DNA from: Zygnema cylindricum | Lineage: Eukaryota > Streptophyta > Zygnematophyceae > Zygnematales > Zygnemataceae | Direction: 5' to 3' | NCBI GenBank assembly: GCA_037447655.1 | Contig: JBBHKE010003080.1 | Span: 62,001 to 126,000, forward strand | DNA length: 64,000 bases | In this document: piece by piece, positions 11,501-18,630 of the stretch | Position numbering within the stretch: the first letter of the stretch is position 1 | How the letters are laid out: each line of letters starts with the position of its first letter | Position numbers and translations under genes: made by a program | Notes under the pieces: generated by a model | Told to the model about the DNA's origin: nothing | Seen by the model: only the letters and a program-made list of their open reading frames with translations | The model's database searches: none

Positions 11501-14500
11501 GACTTCTCAAATCTCTATACGGCCTTAAACAAGCACCTCGCGTTTGGAACAAACACCTGGAGGCCGTTCTTCTCAAGGAGGGCTTCAACAAGCTTGATGC
11601 AGATTTTGGTCTTTTTTTGCGAGGTAATGACGAATCTCTAGTCATCCTAGTTATCTATGTCGATGATCTCCTCCTTGCCAGTCCTTCTCTTTCCCTCATC
11701 AATCTAGTAAAGACCATGCTCAACCTCTACTTCTCCATGACTGACTTAGGAGAAGTAGAATACTGTCTTGGTATTTTTGTCGGTAGAAATCGACCATCCA
11801 AAACATTATATCTATCCCAAGAGAAATATATCAATGAAATCCTCACCAGATTTTCCATGTCAGATTGTAGCCCAATTTCCACTCCATTAGACCCCAATGT
11901 AAAGCTTATCAAAAACTCCGGTGGGCCTGTCCCCGGAGCCACCCATGAACTTTATCGTTCCATTGTTGGGAGTCTCATGTATGCTATGACAGGGACGCAA
12001 CCTGATATAGCAGTAGCAGTTGGACAGCTCAGTCAATTTGTGTCCAACCCTTCAGCAGATCACCTTCTTGCTGCCAAAAGAGTTCTTCGTTATCTCCAAG
12101 GAACAAAAAGCCTCAAGCTCACCTTCACTGGCTCCTCTTCTCCTGAGCTGGTTGGTTTCTGTGATGCGGACTGGGGGGGAGATTTGGACTCTCGACGCTC
12201 CACTACCGGTGTGTGTTTTTCCCTTCATGGAGCCCTCATTTCCTGGTCTTCCAGGAAGCAACCAACCGTTGCTCTTTCCTCCACGGAATCCGAATATATG
12301 GCTGCCACACATGCCACCAAGGAAGCGATCTGGTTACGCTTCCTCCTTTCCAATCTTCAGTTTCCACAACCCTCCGCGACTGTCATATTCAGCGACTCCC
12401 AAGGTTCCCTTGCCCTCATGGGCAATCCCGTACACCATCGCAGGACTAAACATATCGACATTCAGTTCCACTTCACCCGCGACGCTATTGCTGCAGGCAC
12501 TGTCAGGTTCACCTACTGTCCCACCTCCAAGCAGCTGGCCGACTTCCTCACAAAGGCTCTAGCCCGGCCTCAGTTCGAAATTCATCTGTCCAACTCCGGC
12601 CTTCGATTCTAACCAAGAGGGGGGGTGTTAAAGTTATTCCTTTGTTAGAATCTTCGGACTAGCCCTACCTTTGTTAATAACGCAAAATGGTATTCCAGTT
12701 TGCGTTATCTAGCTAGCTAGAGCAGTCTAGCCTACGCCTTTTTACCTAGCTCAGTTTTCTGATCTTTCAGTTTCTATTCTAGTTTCAGTTTCATGTTTTA
12801 GTCATCTATTTCTGTTTTCTACTCCTGAGCTTCTTAGAAGCGTACACTGCAGCCACTGTAGCTTCTGACAGTGTTCCGCCAGTAGATCTGATCCTTAGCT
12901 CTCACTGACACCTAAGGATCCCAACTCTGCCTTTTCGGCAAATGAGCCAAGTGACCCTTCGGAGTCACATAAGCTCCCTAGATCTTGAAAAGTCATACTT
13001 ATGACTTTTCTCTCTACTACTTAAATGACAACTCTGTATTGTTTACAATCAATCAAGGAATGCAATTTGTCTCTATTTACCTTTTGTCTTTTGTATTATT
13101 TTCATCCCACTTTGTCTGCTGCCATGTCATCAACTCCTATAAACCCCTCCTCCATCTCCCCCACTCCTGTTCTCCTGCCTTCTCTTCCCCTCTTCTCTTC
13201 CTCTCCTCCAACTCTTTCTCTCTCCTCCCTCTGTCCTCCTCTCTCTCTCCTCCCTCTGTCCTCTTCCCTCTCTCCTCCCTCTCTTCTCCCCCTCTCTTCC
13301 CTCTCTCTCCTCCCTCTCATCTCAGTACTAAAGGCTCACAAGGTTTACGTACCCGGAATGGATGATCCAGCCGCTAAAATTGTGTCCATTTTACTATTAT
13401 CCATAGCAGTAATATTCCCAATTGTTCTCACGACCTGTGGTCCCACCCATAAAATATTCTGAATCATTCTCCACGAACCCTTTCATAAATTATTTAAATA
13501 GGAGAATGTCGCAAACAACAACAGTTTAATCTCCACAAAACCTTTAACTCTTTAGACTAGCGATATGTTACACACAAACAACAGATTAATCTCCACAAAC
13601 CCTTTCATAAATTTTTTAAATCGCCAATATGTCACTCACACAACAACTGCATACAATTGCCCTTGTAACCTTCTCCCCACCAAGAAAGAAGCAAAAGCAA
13701 TTAGCAATTTAAGCAAAAGTAATTTAGTTATATTTGCAAAAATATCAAACGTGTGTTGTTCAATAGTTAACACTGAATGACACCTGTTTTTGACATCATT
13801 CCTTCTTTTTCTTCTTTGTTTTGGCATTGATGGACCAGATAGTTTTACCTCCATCTTCAAATGCACAAATAAAATTAGACACCTGCCTTTGACATCACTT
13901 CTATGAAACAAAGTGCATCAGTTTTACCGGAGTGAGTGTGATTGGCTCATTAGAAGAACCGAGGAGGTTCAGAAGAGGACCAGCGACCCCCCCAGCAAGT
14001 AGTCTTTCTGTACAAGCATCTGATTTTGCAGTTACATATACCAAAACCCATGCGACTTCTGCCGCAAGTTGCAAATTTCTGACAAAAATAACACACGTTG
14101 ACAAAAGAGTTGTTTTAGTATTTTCATTTTTCTGTACTAGCATCTGATTTTGCAGTAACATACACCAAAACCCAGGCGACTTCTGCTGAAAGCTGCAAAG
14201 ATCTGATAAAAAAGTACACAACAACAAAAAAATAATTCACCACATCAAACAAAGCAGATGGAAGTGAGAATTTTAAGGGCATAACCACCTTCCCTTTATA
14301 TGCTTCTACATCTCCTCCCAAACCACAACTGGTACAGTGACATAAATGCGAAGTCAATCATCCAGAGCTCTGAAACTGCCCATTGTCACATCTGTTTTAG
14401 ATGCCAAACAAATTTGTGTGTCTTTTGCAATAAAAAAAACAAAATAGTCACTGCATTGAGACACTTTTGAAAACTCATTAAAAGTCAAGTAAACAGGGAT

Positions 14501-17500
14501 GACAACAACATGAGAGCTGTAAAACCTTCGAAACTTACCCTCTATCAAGCAAATTCACAAGGGTAGGAGGTACACCATCTGTCCTAATCAATTCCACTGC
14601 TGTCCTCGGATCAGCCGCCTGTTCCATCCACAATCCAGAAAGAGCGTAATGAAAGAAGGAATATGATTTACTGAAGGGGTACTGATACTGAGGAATACTG
14701 GCAGAATAATAAATGATACTAAGAAATACGTAAGGAATACTAATCAATGCTGAGGAATACTGGTTCCTATAAATGACCGTCATAAGACAACTTACAGGCT
14801 TGCACAAATATTGAATTCCAGCAACTTTTTTGCCAGTGCACTGAAGGACCGCTGTGAAAAACGGAACGATAACTTGAACATACAAAAATGTCAAAACGGA
14901 ATAGTTGACTCCTTGCCAAATTAAAACAAGCACACGTCACCACATGGAGATGCCAAACCAATCAAATTTAAGGCCCTCAACTAATCGACAACTCTTCTAG
15001 AAAAATATCCATTCATTGTCAAAACGAAACTTTCAAAAAAAATCACTTCACCTTCAAAACGTTGGACAAAGCCCAAGCAGCAGTTTGTGCGAGGTTCTCT
15101 TTTCCTCGAGTTGCCGAAGCAGTCAAAAGGACTCTTGAGAGAGCCGATAAAACGCCCTGTTTCAGAAGAATAGAAGTTGTCTCAGGACCTTCCGCTGCAA
15201 GATTGCTGATTGCCCAGGCACAGTGGTCTATAACAGGTTCGGGACTCCTCTCTGTAAAAAACCCACAAAAAATAAACATTGATTTGCAGATCTCGAGGGC
15301 CGCGCGACCAGAACAGCGTGCATGTCCGTTTGATCTCCTCCCGCTATGTTTGACAGACACCAAACAGCGTCCACCAACTGCCAGTATTTCAAGAAACACG
15401 CAATAGTATCAAATAATAGAAAGTACTAAATAAAAGAAAGTACTGAATAATGGAAAGTATTAAGCATTAAACAATAGAAAGTACTAAATAATGCAAAGTA
15501 CTAAATAATAGAAAGTACTAAATAATCGAAAGTACTAAATAATAGAAAGTACTAAATAATCGAAAGTACTAAATAATAGAAAGTATTAAATAATGGAAAG
15601 TACTAATAATAGAAAGCACTAAATAATGAAAAGTACTAAATCATAGAAAGTAATAAATAAAGGAAAGTACTAAATAGTAGAAAGTTATAATGAGAACAAA
15701 GAGAATTATGAACCTACTTACCAGTGCAAATTGCTGCAATTTCATGTATAGGGGGAGAGTTGGAGAGGGGAGAGGGGAGAGGGGGAGAGGGAGAGAGGGA
15801 GGGAGAGGGAGAGACGGGGAGGGCGGGAGAGAGAGAGGGGGAGAGAGGGAGAGAGGAAGAGGGAGAGAGAGAGAGGGAGAGAGAGAGAGAGAGAGAAAAG
15901 AAAGAGAGAGAGACCTGTTCTTCAGGAACACCGAAACCCAGGCAAGAAATAAGAAGAGGAACCACTCCAGCCTGGACAGCCGCAACCAATGGCGGCTCTG
16001 TTTCTTTTGAGAGCTGCCAGCGCAAATCACGAAGGGCGGACGTTTTTGCTTGGGCTGATCCTTTTGCAGGCCTGCAACGCACTATACCGAGAGAAACCAG
16101 GTTGAGCCACAGCAAAACAACGCATCCCATCACTATTAGAGTTGAGTCATACAAATTCGAGTAGATATTTAATTGACGCGCAATCATAAATGTGTCTTAA
16201 CAACAGTATATCGCCCGTAATGAGTCACATGGCAAGCATAATTTAGTAGTTAAATGAAATGAAGTGTTAGCGCTGATGATTCAGTAACTCTAATGGCGAT
16301 GGGAGGTGTACACTGCCCATCGCTATTAGTGTTAATAACACTAAGCGACTTTTTCTGGGGAAAAACAATCACATGAAGTTAATAAATCTGATTATAATAG
16401 TGGACTTGGCCACATCGCTCTGACTAAATAAGCATTATTGATACTAGTTTCGCTCTAATACTAATAAATCCTTGACACTTATAACGTTGGGCAATGTAAC
16501 TTGCTATCAAGCTATCCTGACAGATTAAACGTTGCTATATGTTGTCTGTGCTCACAACGCAGTAATTCGAACGGTTTTGCACTTTAACAGACATAACAAG
16601 ACAGGAACAAAGAGTAAATAATGTAGTCTTCTCACATCAGCACGCATATTTCGAGAAGATTTTTGCAATTTTCCAGGGAATTGTCAAAGTTGAGTGGAGT
16701 GCTAAAGCTCATTACAGTTTAAGATTCCCTTTTTCTTTGAGAGGAAAAAACATGGTTCTGCTGCAATTGCAGGCAGACTCTTTCCTTCCAAAATGTAACG
16801 AAAACAAAAACGAACAACCAATGTGTATGCAAAAATGAAAAGACCCTTGAGGCTCCTCAAACAATCAATAAACCGGTCAGTCTCACATAAAATCCTAGCT
16901 CTTTTTCAAGTCTATTTTCAAGAAGAATGAAATCATAAAAACTTACCCGTTCACGGCTACCTGTAACTTTTCCACAGCTTTGACAATCCTTTCCTCTGCT
17001 GCCTTACGCAAACTCTCCTCATCTTCCATACTAGATGATTGTGAGTAATGATCCTCTTTCCCTTCAATGCTCCCATCTTCCACATGTGAAACCCTAAAGC
17101 GTTTCGCCTTTAACAGTGCCTCTCGTCTATCCTTCCCAAAACCGACAGTTTGCTCTCGTCTCCGAACACTAGCAATTGATCCTACTCCTGCATACACAAA
17201 AAGACAAAAAAATAACATAATAAAATGCACATAAGCAGCAGGAGAATGGCAAGCTTTAGCTTTCCCATGAGCCTATGGTAAGAACTTTGTTGAGAAGCGG
17301 TTGTTTGACATCGGGGTGAAAGTTTTGAAAACTTTCGCATATGTATAATTTATCCTACTCCTGGATACTCATAACAACAAAAAAAAACAAAGTAGAAGAA
17401 TGCACATAAGCATCAACGGAGACAGGTTCAGCATAATTTAAGTTTCTGGAAACAATTTGCACGAATCATTGAATAGCAATAACAATACAAAAAAAAAATC

Positions 17501-17609
17501 ACGTTTTACTCTTTCTGAATGGAGACTATATTTGGAGAAACAGTAAAAGCCGCTTGCCTGTGTTTTTATTTTGACGACGGTGTGAAGCGACTTTTCCAGT
17601 TGCCTCCAT
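5571..17609 (-). CDS. IMPA9: Importin subunit alpha, plant IMPA9-like (13 exons)
   Basis: Nuclear-import adaptor that binds classical nuclear localisation signals through armadillo repeats and importin beta through an N-terminal basic domain. Exons, 5' to 3': 17609-17558, 17187-16947, 16071-15915, 15733-15722, 15377-about 15309, about 15249-15052, 14618-14539, 14078-13928, 13434-13353, 7556-7498, 6965-6821, 6652-6480, 5822-5571. Splice phases agree at every junction except around 15309/15249. The protein is about 556 aa (Arabidopsis IMPA9 is near 520). The basic importin-beta-binding stretch (VRRREQTVGFGKDRREALL) is near residues 24-42. Armadillo signatures follow, such as CAWAISNLA, AAWALSN, EVAWAFSNIAGG and FDIRKEVAFALG, then the IMPA9-type tail LVDKYFGEDYGLDEE and an unrelated 20-residue extension. 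Start chosen at the only in-frame ATG of the first exon. The junction near 15309 is unresolved: either a short intron with an odd acceptor or a small lesion. Confidence 0.93.
5836..6200 (-). repeat. Tandem duplication carrying a decayed copy of the last importin exon's start
   Basis: The start of the real last exon (downward from 5822; VMRALPNSQGPK) recurs about 347 bp upstream at 6131-6169, still preceded by an acceptor-like TTACAG. Its reading frame is VIRALPNSQDPK followed by a stop. The intron between carries a further internal duplication (about 5885-5960 and 5985-6060). Confidence 0.8.
6985..7215 (-). repeat. Intronic tandem duplication near an importin exon
   Basis: The block around 6995-7050 (TCTGAAAAATATTTAAAC ... 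CTTGCAAAATAAGC) recurs at about 7160-7215 with scattered differences. It lies immediately upstream (in transcription) of exon 6965-6821. No exon sequence is visibly included. Confidence 0.7.
7814..7818. other. Target-site duplication, left (AACCC)
   Basis: AACCC directly before the 5' LTR matches AACCC at 13142-13146 directly after the 3' LTR, the 5-bp duplication expected of an LTR retrotransposon. Confidence 0.9.
7819..8331 (+). repeat. Copia-1 5' LTR
   Basis: Starts TGTTAAAGTTATTCC and ends CTCCTATA. It is colinear with 12626-13141. Differences include CAGTTTCC versus CAGTGTTCC, GCCAGG versus GCCAAG, and GTATTTCATC versus GTATTATTTTCATC. The last 18 nt contain the probable gag start codon (8314). 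Confidence 0.95.
8314..12612 (+). CDS. Copia-1 Gag-Pol polyprotein (1432 aa)
   Basis: Single frame in Copia order. Gag carries the opening FNGTDFYGWKFQIEHLL and a CX2CX4HX4C zinc knuckle at residues 221-234 (CRYCREPDHVIDNC). The aspartic protease has DSGASHH at 361. The integrase has an HHCC finger and DDE residues D558, D621 (RTDNGGEY) and E657 (NGVSERYNRT). Reverse transcriptase has YVDD with D1117/D1118, and RNase H has D1284 (CDADWGGDLDS). No stop or frameshift is seen. The start at 8314 was chosen because it precedes the conserved gag opening; an in-frame ATG at 8179, inside the LTR, would add 45 residues. Either way translation begins in the LTR and runs through the primer-binding site. 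Confidence 0.95.
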   Translation: MSSTPIGYGPVHTHSNTVAKFNGTDFYGWKFQIEHLLRREKLWTIINGSEPEPSDAAAKPAWILRNEEALSRLVLALEPSQLGLIRDASSAHDAWKLLTNAYEIRSWSNKLLLRRQLISSQKLPSESMQDYIQNIKSLAGRLKSIGSTVTDEDIITAILGGLSSSYAAFISSIDNSSVPITIPSLTTSLVHEETKQNLPPPPGVALAAYQPSTRPTKISSCRYCREPDHVIDNCPALKRKQDRQGNPGRTGGRGRQGGRGLYHGHASTAEAISPVVPEHFAPTNPFNYFPSPGYVNTPPGEYSQPSPIAQPYGYYHYNSTPPVAGPLPAVPYDSPPPDYGFALVTSTTTDPLIPQNSWIVDSGASHHLSSRSDWYTSISPLHAPMTILLGNNAALTATHIGQISTVGRNVTSPIVLSHVLFVPGLKKNLFSVGAALHQGATAVFSNTTVRFLSSTQAQVGLGIKSGSIYILSNFQSHGSANLAISPPPQSFSRWHLRYGHLSASSLQALSKGLVIGLDSFTPKNLPFCSGCIQGKLTRPSFPSSTSKSNGPLTLVHSDLCGPMSVPSHTGALYFVTFIDDATRFCHLFLLRRKSDTFHKFQEYKALVENSLDCRIKCLRTDNGGEYFSTEFSRFLSNHGIVHQSTVPHTPQQNGVSERYNRTVVNMGRSMLHFATLPTIFWAESVTTANYLRNLSPTSALPGKTPYEAWTGRKPDVSHLRIFGCTAWIKNLTPAGKWDSRANSGVLVGFATESKAYRIWVSSERRVVLSRDVTFNEEPLLLKLLHASPPSLSPSPPPRPLTQLESPSSLLSIISPAIAPHSSNHSSLSHPSLPLPPSTLIRSTSELLLPSSPSPLSRTVSDPYSLSSVNPNDPPYAIQKEYSVPTPNALPQPLRKSERILNQQLREGNGTANIATLDVPQSFSAAMKGPDAASWKVATDAEFASLKRNGTWELTALPKDRKVIGSKWVFRIKTKADGSLDRFKARFVAKGFLQKEGVDFNETYALVAKFTSIRILLSLAAARDWHVHHMDVQTAFLYGTLSEEIFIRQPEGYVTPGTEHLVCRLLKSLYGLKQAPRVWNKHLEAVLLKEGFNKLDADFGLFLRGNDESLVILVIYVDDLLLASPSLSLINLVKTMLNLYFSMTDLGEVEYCLGIFVGRNRPSKTLYLSQEKYINEILTRFSMSDCSPISTPLDPNVKLIKNSGGPVPGATHELYRSIVGSLMYAMTGTQPDIAVAVGQLSQFVSNPSADHLLAAKRVLRYLQGTKSLKLTFTGSSSPELVGFCDADWGGDLDSRRSTTGVCFSLHGALISWSSRKQPTVALSSTESEYMAATHATKEAIWLRFLLSNLQFPQPSATVIFSDSQGSLALMGNPVHHRRTKHIDIQFHFTRDAIAAGTVRFTYCPTSKQLADFLTKALARPQFEIHLSNSGLRF
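8332..8342 (+). promoter_or_regulatory. Primer-binding site for a half-tRNA (initiator Met)
   Basis: GGTTATGGGCC immediately follows the 5' LTR. It is complementary to the anticodon-loop side of eukaryotic initiator tRNA-Met (GGCCCAUAACC), the primer type known from Drosophila copia, rather than to a tRNA 3' end. It is also read as codons of the polyprotein (G-Y-G-P). Confidence 0.8.
12626..13141 (+). repeat. Copia-1 3' LTR
   Basis: Colinear with the 5' LTR, preceded by the G-rich polypurine tract and followed by the AACCC target duplication. The short frame it carries is the LTR copy of the 5' gag leader, shifted by a small insertion. Confidence 0.95.
13147..13322. repeat. CT-rich simple repeat
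   Basis: Irregular CCTCTCTC-type low-complexity tract between the Copia element and the next importin exon. Reading frames through it are compositional. Confidence 0.9.
14079..14202 (-). repeat. 124-bp tandem duplication with a pseudo-exon of the importin gene
   Basis: The start of exon 14078-13928 (NLQLAAEVAWVLVYVTAKSD) is repeated at 14202-14131 (SLQLSAEVAWVLVYVTAKSD), with its own acceptor (TTTTTTATCAG) in the same phase. The upstream copy has no donor and reaches TGA after TEK, so using it would truncate the protein. The downstream copy is the functional exon. Confidence 0.9.
15400..15690. repeat. 17-bp minisatellite in an importin intron
   Basis: Many imperfect copies of AGAAAGTACTAAATAAT fill the intron directly downstream (in transcription) of the microexon. 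Copies differ by one or two bases. Confidence 0.9.
15722..15733 (-). CDS. IMPA9: 12-nt microexon of the importin gene (QFAL)
   Basis: On the minus strand TTGCAG precedes CAATTTGCACTG, which is followed directly by GTAAGT. In phase 0 it encodes Q-F-A-L. This supplies the start of the importin-alpha motif Q-F-E-x-A-W-x-L-T-N-I-A, which would otherwise be missing between exon 15915-16071 (ending PEEQ) and exon 15309-15377 (starting LVDAVWCLSNIAGG). It lies between a GA-rich microsatellite and a 17-bp minisatellite. Confidence 0.7.
15750..15914. repeat. GA-rich microsatellite abutting a splice donor
   Basis: A (GA/GGGA)n tract runs up to the GTCTCTCT donor of exon 16071-15915 and separates it from the 12-nt microexon. 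On the transcribed strand it is a CT-rich tract. The predicted Glu/Arg-rich or Ser/Pro/Leu-rich reading frames across it are artefacts of composition. Confidence 0.9.
16121..16308. mobile_element. Stowaway-like MITE
   Basis: About 188 bp with ends CGCATCCCATCACTATTAG and (reverse complement of the right end) CACCTCCCATCGCCATTAG. It abuts the next MITE, sharing the TA at 16309-16310. Confidence 0.55.
16311..16496. mobile_element. Stowaway-like MITE, TA-flanked
   Basis: Left end CACTGCCCATCGCTATTAG and right end (reverse complement) CATTGCCCAACGTTATAAG, with TA on both sides (16309-16310 and 16497-16498). 186 bp and non-coding. It belongs to the same family as 16121-16308 and 19296-19477. Confidence 0.7.
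17560..17566 (-). other. GC-AG splice donor after the first importin exon
   Basis: The first exon (17609-17558, MEATGKVASHRRQNKNT) is followed by GCAAGC after CAG, the usual context of GC-type donors. Joining it to the acceptor at 17188 keeps phase and restores the glycine in NT-G-VGSIAS. No GT donor in frame was found nearby. Confidence 0.6.
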
Positions 17610-18630
17610 TTCACAACTTCTACGGTTTGTATTCCCTACTGTAAAACAAACTTCAAAACGAAAAGTTGAATGAAAAGTGAACGTTGACCCTACAGGCTAC
17701 AGAGTATGAAATGCACAACTTTGTCCACTTTTCAGTTTTTCATACATTTTGATTTTTGAATTTTTAAAAATGCACTTTTCGAATCTAGTCGACAGAAGAA
17801 CAAAACGTGCGGATATTTCATGCGAAATTGGCATAAGGTCATTTTGTGCGCAGAAAAATGATGGGAGCTATTTTCACGTTCTTTATTTTGCTATTTCCGC
17901 CGCATCGTACCCTATATGCGTAGTAAGTACAGTACACCGTCGATCGTATTTAGCGTGTATGTTTTTTTCGCCACTGAAAACATTTTATCTCCGTACACAT
18001 TTGTCCAATTTTCAATTTAAGACCGCCATTCGTAAGCTGAGAATACAACCTTTCAATCGCAACCGTCAGATCCACAATCCGACATGTATGTACGGAGAAA
18101 AGATGTTTTAAAGAGAAGAAAAAACTTTAACACTAATAGCGATTCACGGTGTAATGAATATGGTTACGTATATAGAGTACAATCTGGAGGAAATAGCCAA
18201 AAAAAGAAGGCGAAAATAGCTCCCACCCAAAAACATAACCAGTATCGCACTAAATATTAACTTATAGGAAATTGCACCGTATGCGAAGCTCGAACGAGAT
18301 ATTCGCACTTTTTTCTGACCAATTGGAATGAACCATCGCTTACGTGTCCCATCGATGAAAGCGGACTGGTCTGCCGAACACGTGTGAATTTTCAAAATTG
18401 CCAAGTTGGCAGCAAAAGTAATCCGCTTTACAAAAGTTTGCATTGTTTGTACTCTGTGCTCCTTGTAGTTTCCCTCGGCTTGAATCTTTTCTCCATTGCC
18501 ACAAGTTCTATTGCTTCGTTTTGCCACACTACAAAAAGAGAGGGAATGTGAAGATTACTTGAAGAGTTAGCGAAAGCGTGTAAATACATATCTTCAGAGA
18601 AGAGATTGAGGGAGAGAGGGGAAGTCCACC
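17610..18630. promoter_or_regulatory. Divergent promoter region built as an inverted repeat
   Basis: Only about 1.0 kb separates the IMPA9 and NADSYN1 start codons, which face away from each other. About 17640-17920 returns inverted at about 18160-18535. Shared landmarks include GGGAGCTATTTTC...GCTATTTCC and ACAGAGTA...AATGCA, with roughly two-thirds identity by eye. A mariner-like MITE (17930-18156) occupies the centre. A 127-codon minus-strand frame in the right arm aligns with a plus-strand frame in the left arm, but it has no recognisable domain and I do not call it a gene. No clear TATA box was picked out. Confidence 0.6.
17930..18156. mobile_element. Short mariner-like MITE, same family as 725-1681
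   Basis: The left end CAGTACACCGTCGATCG is identical to that at 725. The right end (reverse complement) reads CATTACACCGTGAATCG. About 227 bp, no coding capacity. It lies in the centre of the divergent promoter inverted repeat. Confidence 0.7.

Larger units (their letters stand above)
7819..13141 (+). mobile_element. Near-intact Ty1/Copia retrotransposon (Copia-1)
   Basis: Full-length element with LTRs of 513 and 516 bp, which differ at roughly a dozen sites, a half-tRNA primer-binding site, one uninterrupted polyprotein, a polypurine tract (AGAGGGGGG, about 12616-12625) and matching AACCC target duplications. The LTR termini are TG...TA rather than TG...CA. It lies in the importin intron between exons 13434-13353 and 7556-7498, on the opposite strand, accounting for about 5.3 kb of a 5.8-kb intron. 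An intact frame with few LTR differences suggests recent insertion. Confidence 0.96.

Noticed and set aside
8336-12562. Many 60-190-codon frames overlapping the Copia polyprotein on both strands
   Set aside because: Shadow frames of the intact polyprotein; Ser/Pro/Leu-rich composition follows from its codons.
14796-14851. 56-nt segment with acceptor and donor between two importin exons (minus strand)
   Set aside because: Inclusion would shift frame (56 nt) and adds no armadillo sequence; the flanking exons already join in phase 0.
15690-16164. Glu/Arg-rich or Ser/Leu-rich frames over the GA/CT microsatellite
   Set aside because: Simple-repeat translation; only 16071-15915 on the minus strand is real coding.
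18144-18527. 127-codon minus-strand frame in the divergent promoter
   Set aside because: No recognisable domain; it lies in an inverted-repeat arm and aligns weakly to the other arm.
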